From: Bifidobacterium felsineum
GTDB taxonomy: Bacteria > Actinomycetota > Actinomycetes > Actinomycetales > Bifidobacteriaceae
DNA: 64,000 bases
NCBI RefSeq assembly: GCF_002802915.1
Contig: NZ_PEBJ01000001.1
Coordinates: 744,001-808,000 of the forward strand
Reading direction: 5' to 3'
Every line of letters starts with the position of its first letter. Within the stretch, counting starts at the first letter, position 1. The notes under the pieces were generated by a model, which worked only from the letters and a program-made list of their open reading frames with translations, ran no database searches and was not told the DNA's origin. Shown here piece by piece: positions 36,185-46,071 of this stretch. The translations under genes and the position numbers were made by a program.

Positions 36185-36185
36185 T

Positions 36186-36231
36186 GGAAAAAGGGCTGGT
36201 TTATACACATTTGTTGTGCATAAACCAGCCC
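36186..36231 (-). terminator. Terminator of the MoxR operon's last gene
   Basis: GGGCTGGTTTAT (36193-36204) pairs perfectly with ATAAACCAGCCC (36220-36231). On the minus strand the stem is followed by TTTTT. It ends the leftward operon starting at ung/moxR. Confidence 0.85.
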
Positions 36232-36266
36232 TAGGCCATATTGCGGTACTCGTCATCACAGAACCA

Positions 36267-36842
36267 TCACCAAGGCTTGGCTGCTCCGCTGCCCTTGTTC
36301 TGCTGGGTCTTCTGCTCTGACTTGGTGTTGGATTGCGTGTCGGTGGATTGCTGATTGGCTTTCATCAGCTCTTCAACCTGTTTCTTCTGCTCCTCAGTCA
36401 GTGCGCCGCCTTTTTTGGCGTTGGATTTCGACGTATTGCCGGCCTGCTGAGCCGCAGTCTCACTGCTGACATCGCCGTTTTGCTGCGCTTCAGCCTGTTT
36501 GAGCGTGATTTTGGTCAATTCCGAGGAAATGGAAGCATTGGCATCGATCGCATCACGGATTTGGGGCAACAGCACCGCGCGCATTTGCCCGGCCTCAGCG
36601 AACTGGGCATCGGTCTGTTGCTGCTGCGCATGCAGTGTAGTGATGTCAGTGGATTCCTGCTGAGCCGCTTTGATATTCGCATTGAGCGTGCTGGTGGCCT
36701 GATTGAACTTGGCGGCCGCCGAAAGATTCGCTGCCGCAATGCCGGCTACTGCTACCAACACAATCGCTGCGATAATCAACGCGATGCGCACGCCGAGCGA
36801 TACACGGGCGCGGAATGCGGGAGTGGTATCAGATGCGCTCAT
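36267..36842 (-). CDS. Membrane-anchored coiled-coil protein of the MoxR operon
   Basis: A 191-residue protein I do not recognise. One membrane segment (VRIALIIAAIVLVAVAGIAAA, about residues 18-38) is followed by an Ala/Gln-rich helical, probably coiled-coil region and a Lys/Gln/Ser-rich tail with KKGGALTEEQKKQVEELMKA. It ends GAAKPW. The ATG at 36842 follows a strong AAGGAGG and overlaps the end of the preceding VWA gene. An in-frame codon further upstream would intrude on that gene and is not used. It is the last gene of the operon. Confidence 0.7.
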   Translation of the reverse strand: MSASDTTPAFRARVSLGVRIALIIAAIVLVAVAGIAAANLSAAAKFNQATSTLNANIKAAQQESTDITTLHAQQQQTDAQFAEAGQMRAVLLPQIRDAIDANASISSELTKITLKQAEAQQNGDVSSETAAQQAGNTSKSNAKKGGALTEEQKKQVEELMKANQQSTDTQSNTKSEQKTQQNKGSGAAKPW

Positions 36843-37876
36843 ATCAACCTCCTTGACGTGGCAATCCAGGCTCCCAATTCCCAAGCGAGCAAGAGCGCCG
36901 CCGCAATGGCGAGCGGCCACACCACAGGCGTGGTGCGTGTTCGTTCCTTGGTCGTAGTGGTGACTCGCCACTGCTTGGATGCCTTGGATGAGGTTTGCGA
37001 AGCCAAGGTGGTTGTGGCATTCACCGCAACATAGGTACCGCTGATTTCATCGGCGATATCTTTGAGATTTTTCTCATCCATTTTCGAAATGCCGGGCTGA
37101 CCGGTGTCCGGATCGGTAATCCATTGGTCGGTGGTGTTCGAATCCCCTGCGCTGACGCCATCAGCCACCACAGGAATCTTGCCGCCCTCAGCGGAGCCTA
37201 CGCCAACGGTGAAGCCATCGTCCACATACTGCCGAAGTGAGGAGAACGAACGGCGGGTTACATTCGAGGTCTGTTCGCCATCGGTGATGATATACAGCAC
37301 AATCGCATCATCAGGATGAGCGTCGCGAATGGATTTCGCCGTGACCAGCAGTTGATCGATCGGAGCGTCCAGACTGGAGCCGGAGGACACGGAAGTGGAT
37401 TCCACGGCCAATGTGTCCGCCCAATTATCGATTGCCGGCGCATCTGGGGTAAGCGGCACGTCAAGCGTGCCGGAGGCGCCGAACCGTAGCGCGGCGAAAC
37501 TGGCGTCTGCATATGCCGCCGTCACATCATGTACGGCTTTACGCGCGGCCTCGATGCGGGTAATCGTCTCATCGGAACCATAATGCGCATCGGCAACCGC
37601 CATTGAACCGGTGGTATCCACAGCCACAATCACGTCGGTGGCATTGATGGCTCGAGACGTGGTGGGAGCCACCACACTGGGAGTCAGCACCATGAATGCG
37701 GCAACGATCAGCAGTAATGTGCGGCGAGCGCATGCCCATGCCGTTTCATCGGTGGCGTTGGCTTTGCGTCTGCGCATAAACTGCGCGATTTCGCCCACGG
37801 CCATGAGTGCCAGCACGCCGGCGAGAATGCTGCCTGCGATCCAACCCAAAGCGGGGGAGAAGGTGAATCCATTCAT
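36839..37876 (-). CDS. VWA-domain membrane protein, second of two
   Basis: A 345-residue protein with an N-terminal membrane pair (about 10-30 and 50-70) and a von Willebrand A domain. The domain opens VIVAVDTTGSMAVADAH (about 80-96; the DxTGS metal site). A C-terminal membrane segment is VVWPLAIAAALLLAWELGA. This is the BatA/BatB layout seen next to MoxR ATPases, where the metal-binding VWA domain is thought to act in protein-complex assembly at the membrane. It starts with ATG 37876 overlapping the previous gene and itself overlaps the next. Confidence 0.85.
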   Translation of the reverse strand: MNGFTFSPALGWIAGSILAGVLALMAVGEIAQFMRRRKANATDETAWACARRTLLLIVAAFMVLTPSVVAPTTSRAINATDVIVAVDTTGSMAVADAHYGSDETITRIEAARKAVHDVTAAYADASFAALRFGASGTLDVPLTPDAPAIDNWADTLAVESTSVSSGSSLDAPIDQLLVTAKSIRDAHPDDAIVLYIITDGEQTSNVTRRSFSSLRQYVDDGFTVGVGSAEGGKIPVVADGVSAGDSNTTDQWITDPDTGQPGISKMDEKNLKDIADEISGTYVAVNATTTLASQTSSKASKQWRVTTTTKERTRTTPVVWPLAIAAALLLAWELGAWIATSRRLI

Positions 37877-38931
37877 CGCTTCAACCTCCAAGCACAGATC
37901 ATCGCCACGATCATCGCCACGACCAACGCGAGCGTCCACCAGCCGGGGGCATCGGACATCGAAGCCTTGGCCTTGTTGCTGGATTCGGTGTCTCTACGCG
38001 ATTGAATATCCTTCACAAGTTCGTTGACGGATTGACCGTTGGATTGGGTGAGGAACACGCCGCCATGAGATTCGATGGCCGACTTCATATCCAAGGTGGC
38101 CTGATCGCCTTCGCTGGATTTCGGGCCGGAATACAGGCCATCCACGGAGATCTTGGTCTGCTGTGTCAAATCAAGCGCCTCGGAGAGCGTATACGTGGGC
38201 TTGCCGGAAACCACATTATCGGTGGCCAGTACGATAGACGCCGCACGCTGGCGTTCGGCGTTCGCCGCCGTTGCGGAGCCGTAGGCGAATCCGGGAAGCA
38301 TGGCGGCACAGGATACCACGCCATCGCCGATCAGCGATGTGGCGTCCTTGCGATTCTGCGTGCCTTCCAGCCAATCGGCGATTTTCTGATAATCAGCATC
38401 GGACATGTTGTCGATGTCATCCTGGGTTTCCACGCCTTTCAGCGCTTTGCTGGCAGCAGTGAGCTGCTTGGTGACCAACTCGTAATCATCGGTGAGCGGG
38501 AACACCGTGCGCGATGTGGAATTGAAAATGCTCAATCCGATGCGTTCGCCCTCGAAATGTCTGATCAGCTCAAGATAGGTATCAATTACTTCGCGATCAT
38601 AAGGCAGTGTGGATCCGGAGACATCGAGGCACAGCACGATGTCTCTGCTGGAAGAACGCTCATCGCTGGCATCCACCTGCGAGGGGCGGGCCACCAATGC
38701 GATGCCTAGCGCAAGCGCGATCGCCAACATTGCCGCGGCCACGCGGTTCAATGCGCGCCACTGCCGAAACAGTTTGGAGGCATGCTCGGTGTTGAGGTCG
38801 TCGTCCAATGAGAATACAGCCTCATCGGCGCCGCTTGCGTGCCGGGAGAAGGCCATGATCAGCACGATTAATGCCAGCGATACCAGCACGCCGGCCAAAG
38901 CGGCCCAAGGCCAATGCCATGTGAGCATCAT
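37873..38931 (-). CDS. VWA-domain membrane protein, first of two
   Basis: A 352-residue protein with membrane segments near 10-28 and 65-85. Its VWA domain reads DIVLCLDVSGSTLPYDREVI (about 96-115; DxSGS MIDAS). Its C-terminal helix is ALVVAMIVAMICAWRL. It is unlike its partner outside the VWA core. Two adjacent ATGs (38931, 38928) are possible; AAAGGTGG precedes both. Gene order moxR, DUF58, small membrane protein, VWA, VWA is the standard MoxR/Bat arrangement. Confidence 0.86.
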   Translation of the reverse strand: MMLTWHWPWAALAGVLVSLALIVLIMAFSRHASGADEAVFSLDDDLNTEHASKLFRQWRALNRVAAAMLAIALALGIALVARPSQVDASDERSSSRDIVLCLDVSGSTLPYDREVIDTYLELIRHFEGERIGLSIFNSTSRTVFPLTDDYELVTKQLTAASKALKGVETQDDIDNMSDADYQKIADWLEGTQNRKDATSLIGDGVVSCAAMLPGFAYGSATAANAERQRAASIVLATDNVVSGKPTYTLSEALDLTQQTKISVDGLYSGPKSSEGDQATLDMKSAIESHGGVFLTQSNGQSVNELVKDIQSRRDTESSNKAKASMSDAPGWWTLALVVAMIVAMICAWRLKR

Positions 38932-39485
38932 GAACGCCACCTTTCCACCAGGTTGGCAACCCATTCGGCAGCCTGATTAACGGTAACGGTTTGCGCGTGA
39001 ATGTTGAATGCAGGGTCGGCGAACTCAGACGGATACAATGCCTCGATGGTTTGACGCAAGGTATCCAGACCCTGTCGATTCGTGGAAGTGCGGTCGATTC
39101 GCATCAGATCGGTTAACGTGCTGGAGTTGAGCGGTCGGCCACTGGCGTCGGAGGCGAAATCGCGGGCAATCAAGGCCAGCTGCGCAAAGGCCTCCTCGCG
39201 GCTGATTGTTCCTCGCCCATGCTGTGCGATGACATCATCGATGCGCGCATGCCACACCGCCTTGGATCCGGCATTGCGGTGCGCTCCGCGAAGCTGTTTG
39301 GCTTTACGTGGCTTGCGGGCAGGACGGGACAACAGAATCGCGGCAACCAGCAATCCAATGGCAAGAACAATGCACACGATGATGATCGCAATCAGCGGGC
39401 CGGTGACGGACAGCAGTCCAGTTGGATGCAGATCGCTTGGATCCGCGGCCAAAATCAATGTCGGTGATGGGACGAATGAGATCAT
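38928..39485 (-). CDS. Small single-span membrane protein of the MoxR operon
   Basis: A 185-residue protein with one hydrophobic span (LIAIIIVCIVLAIGLLVAAI, about 31-50), a basic stop-transfer (RPARKPRKAKQLRG) and a cytosolic helical domain of about 120 residues. It occupies the position of a DUF4381/BatD-like component between DUF58 and VWA genes, but I cannot assign it to a family. It overlaps both neighbours by 4 bases, so it is translationally coupled. Confidence 0.75.
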   Translation of the reverse strand: MISFVPSPTLILAADPSDLHPTGLLSVTGPLIAIIIVCIVLAIGLLVAAILLSRPARKPRKAKQLRGAHRNAGSKAVWHARIDDVIAQHGRGTISREEAFAQLALIARDFASDASGRPLNSSTLTDLMRIDRTSTNRQGLDTLRQTIEALYPSEFADPAFNIHAQTVTVNQAAEWVANLVERWRS

Positions 39486-40429
39486 GAACGATCACCAGCC
39501 AGCATCAATTCAGGTGCCTCACCGAGTTGATTGCGCGTGGTGCGCGCCAGAGCCACGGAAACCAGTTGCACGAAACGGTTGAACATATCCTCACTTGAGT
39601 CAGCTCGAATCATGAACGATCCGGTACGGTTCAGCTCCTGTTCCAAGGCGGCGGCAAGATATTGACGGTGGGTCGCAACCTGCTGGGCACTGACCTTGGA
39701 GCGCATGAACGCCGGCACTGCGCGATTGGTCGTTCCGTCCAAAGGAGCGGCATGGCCTTTGGCCAATGGCTTGAACGGATTGAGTGTGGCCACGTCGATC
39801 AACACGATCGGATGGGTGCGGGCAATCCGGCGGAATTGAACGAGATGCCGTTCGGCTATCGCAAGTTCATCGGTGGCCAGCACGATCAGCGCATGACGGT
39901 CCCTGATGCGGCGGGCATATTCAAGCAATGCGTCGATATTGCGCTTATGCTTCCATGCGCGCTGCAGCGATGCGTCCAACGTACGTTCGAACTGGGCGAA
40001 ACCGCCGTTGAACGGGATTCGGGTGATACTCGACTCGTCGCCAAACACAATCGACACGTCATCGGCGCGGCGCAGCGACAGCGCCGCGAACATGCGCAGC
40101 GCATTGGCGGCAATTTCATACGCCTGCTCACCGGATGGGCATACGCCGGTCATCTCACGGCCGACATCCATAAGCAACCATACGCGGGAAGTGGAGAGTC
40201 TCTCGCGCTGCACCACCATAGGATGCCCTTGCCTGGCGCTGGTCTTCCAGTCGATCAGGCGAGATTCATCGCCAGGTTCATAGGCACGAACGTCCATGAC
40301 GTCGCCATTGCCGCCGCGGCGGCCGGACGCGTGCTCGCCCTCCAGGACACCCAGCGCCTTACGCACGGTAGGCAGACTCATCTGGGTGCCGAGGGTCTCG
40401 ATCTTTCTGCGGATGGAATCGGAACTCAC
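39482..40429 (-). CDS. DUF58-domain protein
   Basis: A 315-residue cytosolic protein. GDVMDVRAYEPGDESRLIDW (about 42-61) and KTSARQGHPMVVQRE (62-76) match the DUF58 signature 'd...vR.Y.pGD..r.IdWr.sAr'. LLMDVGREMTG begins a degenerate VWA-like part. In MoxR operons DUF58 proteins are partners of the ATPase; their exact role is unknown. It is coupled to moxR by a 4-base overlap. Confidence 0.93.
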   Translation of the reverse strand: MSSDSIRRKIETLGTQMSLPTVRKALGVLEGEHASGRRGGNGDVMDVRAYEPGDESRLIDWKTSARQGHPMVVQRERLSTSRVWLLMDVGREMTGVCPSGEQAYEIAANALRMFAALSLRRADDVSIVFGDESSITRIPFNGGFAQFERTLDASLQRAWKHKRNIDALLEYARRIRDRHALIVLATDELAIAERHLVQFRRIARTHPIVLIDVATLNPFKPLAKGHAAPLDGTTNRAVPAFMRSKVSAQQVATHRQYLAAALEQELNRTGSFMIRADSSEDMFNRFVQLVSVALARTTRNQLGEAPELMLAGDRS

Positions 40430-41517
40430 GGAACAGGGACCGTTTCGACGATTTTGTCTACAATCTGATCGCTGATCACGCCATCTGCCAGCGCTTCGAA
40501 TGTGAGCACGATACGGTGGCGCAACACCTCGTGGGCGAAGGCCTTGATGTCCTCCGGCACCACATAATCGCGGCCGGAAAGCAGCGCCTTGGCCTGGCCG
40601 ATACGCACCAGGGCGATAGTGGCACGAGGAGATGCGCCCAGGCGAACCAGCGTGGAAAGTCCCTTGATCGGACGGGAGCCCGCGCCGCGGGAGGTAGCGG
40701 CGATATCTACCGCGTACTTCATGATGGCGTCCGAGACATGAACGCGCCGCGAAGCCTTGCGCAGGAACTCCACATCCGAGACGGTGATGCGCTCGCCGGT
40801 GATGGTGTCCGGGCCGATCATGTCCGAACCGCGGCGGGTGAGCATGGCCAGCATGCGCGCTTCTTCGTCGGCGGTCGGGTAGGTCATCACGGCTTTCATC
40901 ATGAAGCGATCCATCTGGGCCTCAGGCAGGTTGAACGTGCCTTCCTCCTCGATGGGGTTTTCCGTGGCGATGACCATGAACGGCTGAGGCAGGGCGATGC
41001 GCTGGCCGCCAATGGTGGTGGCGCCTTCGGCCATGGCCTCGAGCATGGCCGACTGGGTCTTCGCGTTGGAACGGTTGATTTCGTCCAACAGCACGAAGTT
41101 GGCATGAATCGGGCCGATCTGCGTAGTGAACTTCTGCGAGGCGAAATCAAACACCTGGGTGCCGGTCAGATCCGATGGCATCAGATCGGGGGTGCACTGC
41201 ACGCGTTTGAACGAACCGGATACGCAAGTAGCCAGCGTCTGCGCGGCGGTGGTTTTGGCCAGACCCGGCACGGATTCGATAAGGATATGTCCACCCGCCA
41301 CCAAGGTGACGATGAGGGATTCGCGCAGATTATCCTGACCGACCAGCGTCTGGGAGAATCGGGAACGAATGGTATCCGCCAGCATACGTGCACGTTTGGC
41401 GTCGTCAAGGCCCAAAGGCGCAGCTGCACCCGGCGTGGGCGCTGCCATGGGGGTGGCTACCGGGCGCTGGACGGACGGTTGCGGAGGCAATTGCGGTTGC
41501 GTTGGGAACAAAGTCAT
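40426..41517 (-). CDS. MoxR-family AAA+ ATPase
   Basis: A 363-residue AAA+ ATPase with a Pro/Ala-rich N-terminal tail of about 40 residues. The Walker A region is HILIESVPGLAKTT (about 77-90), Walker B NFVLLDEINRSNAKTQSAML (about 140-159), and sensor 1 MVIATENPIEEEGTFNLPEAQ. MoxR proteins act as chaperones that activate or insert metals or cofactors into partner complexes together with VWA proteins. ATG 41517 is chosen, with GTG 41526 an alternative; no strong ribosome site. It leads a leftward operon of at least six genes, with ung 85 bases upstream. Confidence 0.93.
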   Translation of the reverse strand: MTLFPTQPQLPPQPSVQRPVATPMAAPTPGAAAPLGLDDAKRARMLADTIRSRFSQTLVGQDNLRESLIVTLVAGGHILIESVPGLAKTTAAQTLATCVSGSFKRVQCTPDLMPSDLTGTQVFDFASQKFTTQIGPIHANFVLLDEINRSNAKTQSAMLEAMAEGATTIGGQRIALPQPFMVIATENPIEEEGTFNLPEAQMDRFMMKAVMTYPTADEEARMLAMLTRRGSDMIGPDTITGERITVSDVEFLRKASRRVHVSDAIMKYAVDIAATSRGAGSRPIKGLSTLVRLGASPRATIALVRIGQAKALLSGRDYVVPEDIKAFAHEVLRHRIVLTFEALADGVISDQIVDKIVETVPVP

Positions 41518-41602
41518 GCCCACCACTGTAACTACCTACACTGACTGCCGGCTGTGAACACCGAAGTATTTTGGCGGAATTTTCAGCCTGAGGCCAATGG
41601 AA

Positions 41603-42292
41603 CTACAGTCGCCAATCCACTGGTTCAGCGCCCATCGAAACCAGAGCCTGATTCGCGCGGGAGAACGGCTTCGAACCGAAGAATCCGCGCGATGCAGAAA
41701 GCGGGCTCGGATGAGGGGATTTGATGATGAATGCGTTCGTCAGCAGCGGTTCAAGACTTTGAGCATTGCGTCCCCAGAGAATCGCCACCAGTGGCTTCGG
41801 CTTGCCGTTTTCATCCACACGGGCGTTCAGTGCTCGGATGGCGGCTTCGGTGACCTGCTCCCAGCCTTTGCCCTGGTGGGAGTTCGGTTGCCCCACGCGT
41901 ACGGTCAGGCACCTGTTGAGCAGCATCACCCCTCGTTCGGTCCACGGCGTCAGATCGCCATTGGGCGGCATCGGTACCCCGAGGTCGTCGACGAGTTCCT
42001 TATATATATTGATCAGGCTCTTCGGCAGTGGTCGGACATTCGGTGCCACGCAGAAGCTCAATCCCGCCGGGTGTCCTGGCGTGGGGTAAGGGTCTTGCCC
42101 CACGATCAGCACCTTGATGGAATCGAAAGGAATGGTAAAGGCTCGAAGCACGTTATGGCTTGCAGGAAGCCAAGGGTGGCCGGCGGCATTTTCAGCTCTG
42201 AGAAAATCACCCATGTGATGGATGTTCGGTTCCACGTCGGCCAGAGCCTTCGCCCAACCTGGTTCAACCAATTCGCTCAATGGTTTAATCAT
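41603..42292 (-). CDS. ung: Uracil-DNA glycosylase
   Basis: Removes uracil from DNA in base-excision repair (EC 3.2.2.27). The 229-residue protein has [20 protein letters not shown] (about 61-80; catalytic Asp in GQDPYP), [19 protein letters not shown] and the DNA-binding [20 protein letters not shown] (His in HPSPLS). It ends [11 protein letters not shown], as usual for the family. Confidence 0.97.
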   Translation of the reverse strand: MIKPLSELVEPGWAKALADVEPNIHHMGDFLRAENAAGHPWLPASHNVLRAFTIPFDSIKVLIVGQDPYPTPGHPAGLSFCVAPNVRPLPKSLINIYKELVDDLGVPMPPNGDLTPWTERGVMLLNRCLTVRVGQPNSHQGKGWEQVTEAAIRALNARVDENGKPKPLVAILWGRNAQSLEPLLTNAFIIKSPHPSPLSASRGFFGSKPFSRANQALVSMGAEPVDWRL

Positions 42293-42405
42293 GATTCAAT
42301 ACTGTAGCCAAACGTGCATATACCGTGCATGGCAGGCGGTGTGGTGGCCCATTTCGTGCCGGACGGTTACACTCGTGGGTAGTTTTGCATTAAGGAGGGC
42401 GGCTT

Positions 42406-43089
42406 ATGGCGCGCGACAAGGTGACCTACGAATCATATGAGCAGGACCTCTTCGATAATCCGCCGAAGGGTCCGGTGGGTGCCCATCGTGGTTCTCGTCC
42501 GCTTATCACCCGTATTGCACCGTTTATCATCGTTATTCTCGTTGCGGCATTGTGCGGTTTCGCTGCATGGGCTGTGAGCAGTGGTGAATACCAGAACCTG
42601 CTGAACCTGAAATCCGCGCAGTCCTCGACCGCGGCAAGCACGACCACCAAGTCCGAGAAGAAATCCGATACCAGCAAATCCGACTCCTCTTCTTCGGATT
42701 CCGCCAGCTCCTCGGATGCTTCCTCGAATACTTCCGATGCCTCTACTGATTCGGATTCCAACGCATCGTCTGATTCCTCGAGCGGCGATCAGAACACCCA
42801 GCAGCAGACTCAAACTGCGACTGTGAATAAGGCCACACAGGTCCGTGTGGTGAATGGAACCGGCGTCTCCGGATACGCAGGGCAGAAGGCCGATGTACTG
42901 CAGACTTCCGGCTACACCAGTGTCGATGCGGCAAACCCGACCGGTTCGTTGCCGTCCTCCACGGTGGTGTGGTACCAGAATGAATCGGATAAGGCCACCG
43001 CACAGGATGTGGCTAATACACTGGGCATCAGTGATGTGCAGCAGGTGCAGGGACTGTCCGTCCCCATCACCGTGGTGCTGATGAACTGA
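42406..43089 (+). CDS. LytR C-terminal-domain protein, membrane-anchored
   Basis: A 227-residue protein with a cytosolic N-terminus and a membrane span (about 37-58; IAPFIIVILVAALCGFAAWA). A low-complexity Ser/Asp/Thr linker (about 75-130) comes next. A LytR_C domain (about 140-227; VRVVNGTGVSGYAGQKADVL, TVVWYQNESDKATA, VPITVVLMN) ends it. LytR_C domains occur with or without LCP glycan-transferase domains; here the LCP part is missing, so a cell-envelope role is inferred. The start at 42406 follows AAGGAGGGCGG. Confidence 0.9.
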   Translation: MARDKVTYESYEQDLFDNPPKGPVGAHRGSRPLITRIAPFIIVILVAALCGFAAWAVSSGEYQNLLNLKSAQSSTAASTTTKSEKKSDTSKSDSSSSDSASSSDASSNTSDASTDSDSNASSDSSSGDQNTQQQTQTATVNKATQVRVVNGTGVSGYAGQKADVLQTSGYTSVDAANPTGSLPSSTVVWYQNESDKATAQDVANTLGISDVQQVQGLSVPITVVLMN

Positions 43090-43154
43090 GACGATTCGGC
43101 GTCGAAAACGATGTTGAGAATTATGATGTATATCGAATAGCGGATATATCGCGA

Positions 43155-43188
43155 TGCCGCCCTGGCCGGTTGCCGAGGGCGGCATTTT
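43155..43188 (+). terminator. Rho-independent terminator of the LytR_C gene
   Basis: TGCCGCCCT (43155-43163) pairs perfectly with AGGGCGGCA (43176-43184), followed by TTTT. Confidence 0.87.
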
Positions 43189-43266
43189 GCTATTGTTTTA
43201 CAGGGGTTGGCGGATGACTTCCGCTCATTAATTGAGACGGTTCGCCGGTTGTATCGCCGTTGTGAT

Positions 43267-43294
43267 TTGTATTGTTCCCTCTTCACGGTACAAT
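43267..43294 (+). promoter_or_regulatory. Putative promoter of the cold-shock gene
   Basis: TTGTAT (43267-43272) and TACAAT (43289-43294) are spaced 16 bases apart, a good sigma-A-type match. Transcription would begin near 43301, giving a leader of about 93 bases. Confidence 0.6.
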
Positions 43295-43303
43295 CTTTCA
43301 CTA

Positions 43304-43377
43304 GTCGCGAGGTAGGGGGAGCGCGATGCGGTTCTTTCTACGTTCCCTATTGGCATTTTTCGCGACGCCTAGGGAAC
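43304..43377 (+). promoter_or_regulatory. Structured cold-shock leader with interleaved pairings
   Basis: GTCGCGA (43304-43310) is complementary to TCGCGAC (43360-43366). GTTCCCTA (43342-43349) is complementary to TAGGGAAC (43370-43377). The order A-B-A'-B' is that of a pseudoknot or of two alternative folds. The last arm lies directly before the ribosome site AAAGGAAAG (43378-43386), so folding could control translation with temperature. Confidence 0.55.
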
Positions 43378-43393
43378 AAAGGAAAGATCAAAT

Positions 43394-43633
43394 ATGGCAC
43401 AAGGTACCGTAAAGTTCTTCCTTGCCAAGAAGGGGTTCGGGTTCATACAGCCGGACGGCGGAGGCGAGGACGTTTTCGTGCATTACGCGGAAATTAAGGA
43501 CGACGGCAGCAACAACAAGTTCAAGATGCTGTATGAGGGCGATCGGGTGGAGTACACGCCTGTATCGTCCGGTAAAGGTACTCAGGCTAAGGACGTCGTC
43601 AAGTTGTCTTCTGGCGAAGAACGCCCCGAGTGA
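43394..43633 (+). CDS. Cold-shock-domain protein (CspA-like)
   Basis: A 79-residue single cold-shock domain. GTVKFFLAKKGFGFIQPDG (residues 4-22) has the RNP1 motif KGFGFI and EDVFVHYAEI (25-34) the RNP2 motif. It binds single-stranded RNA/DNA and melts RNA structure. Compared with CspA the first motif is KFFLAKKGFGFI rather than KWFN.., a shift often seen in this actinobacterial subgroup. ATG 43394 follows AAAGGAAAG. A terminator follows at 43661. Confidence 0.93.
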   Translation: MAQGTVKFFLAKKGFGFIQPDGGGEDVFVHYAEIKDDGSNNKFKMLYEGDRVEYTPVSSGKGTQAKDVVKLSSGEERPE

Positions 43634-43660
43634 GTGGTTTTACCCGCAAAGGTGCTGATG

Positions 43661-43697
43661 AGCTCCGACTGGCAGGTTCGCGGTCGGAGCTTTTTTA
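43661..43697 (+). terminator. Rho-independent terminator of the cold-shock gene
   Basis: AGCTCCGAC (43661-43669) pairs perfectly with GTCGGAGCT (43683-43691), followed by a T-run (43692-43696). Confidence 0.9.
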
Positions 43698-43738
43698 TGC
43701 CCGATTTCATGCCTATAGCGCAATCGCAAACGCGATTG

Positions 43739-43765
43739 TTGGCACTCTCGGCCGGTGAGTGCTAA
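43739..43765 (+). promoter_or_regulatory. CIRCE operator 1 upstream of groL (HrcA site)
   Basis: TTGGCACTC (43739-43747), nine bases, GAGTGCTAA (43757-43765). One base differs from the TTAGCACTC-N9-GAGTGCTAA consensus of the HrcA repressor operator. Confidence 0.9.
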
Positions 43766-43773
43766 TGTCTCAG

Positions 43774-45508
<1,735 letters not shown>

Positions 45509-45553
45509 TCCAAAACGGATGAGGCGATAGCCTAGGCTGGCTTAATGGCTGAT

Positions 45554-45590
45554 AAGGGGGAGTCTCCTACGGGAGATTCCCCCTTTTTCC
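45554..45590 (+). terminator. Rho-independent terminator of groL
   Basis: AAGGGGGAGTCTCC (45554-45567) folds back on GGGAGATTCCCCC (45571-45583), followed by TTTTT. Confidence 0.9.
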
Positions 45591-45696
45591 ATACATACGG
45601 TCCTTCTGACGAACGGTGTTGACCATAGTGGTGGCCCGTTCTCTGGTTCCCCTGTTGAGAGGAGTCAGAGAACGCAATAAGACAGAGAGACCGCCA

Positions 45697-45987
45697 CTAC
45701 TGCACAAACAATCGTGAAGCGGCGGCTTCCGCGTCGGCATAGACCGTCGATGCCGAAGCCAACGAACGCTGAATGGATTCCAGCGAGGCTTCCATCTGCT
45801 GCTGTGCCGCACGCCACTGTGCCGCAACCGAAGTAAATTGGCTGGCCGCCGAGCCTCGCCATGCCTCCTGCAAGGCATTGAGATTGGTGTACATGCCGCT
45901 CACGGCCTGGCGAATCTGGCTGATGGATTGGGCCACGGCGGCGGAGGACGATTGGATTCGTTCCGAATCCACTTGATACTGGGGCAT
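45697..45987 (-). CDS. WXG100-family (ESAT-6-like) protein
   Basis: A 96-residue protein of standard WXG100 length. Two helices are joined by the turn ALQEAWRGSAASQFTSVAAQ (about residues 38-57; W-R-G). It begins MPQYQVDSERIQSSSAAVAQ. ATG 45987 follows AAGGAG. WXG100 proteins form helical hairpin dimers, often exported by type VII secretion; no EccC/EssC gene is in the window. It is divergent from the TPM-domain gene. Confidence 0.9.
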   Translation of the reverse strand: MPQYQVDSERIQSSSAAVAQSISQIRQAVSGMYTNLNALQEAWRGSAASQFTSVAAQWRAAQQQMEASLESIQRSLASASTVYADAEAAASRLFVQ

Positions 45988-46071
45988 GGTAGCTCCTTTC
46001 ATAGGAAGAATGGTTTTCGTTTTTTCGCAACGCGTTCGGCATTGCGAATACCGAACGCTAAGGTGGAGCCT

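Noticed and set aside
45838-46071. N-terminal extension of the TPM protein
   Set aside because: It is antisense to the WXG100 gene; ATG 46072 has a good ribosome site and gives a proper signal anchor.
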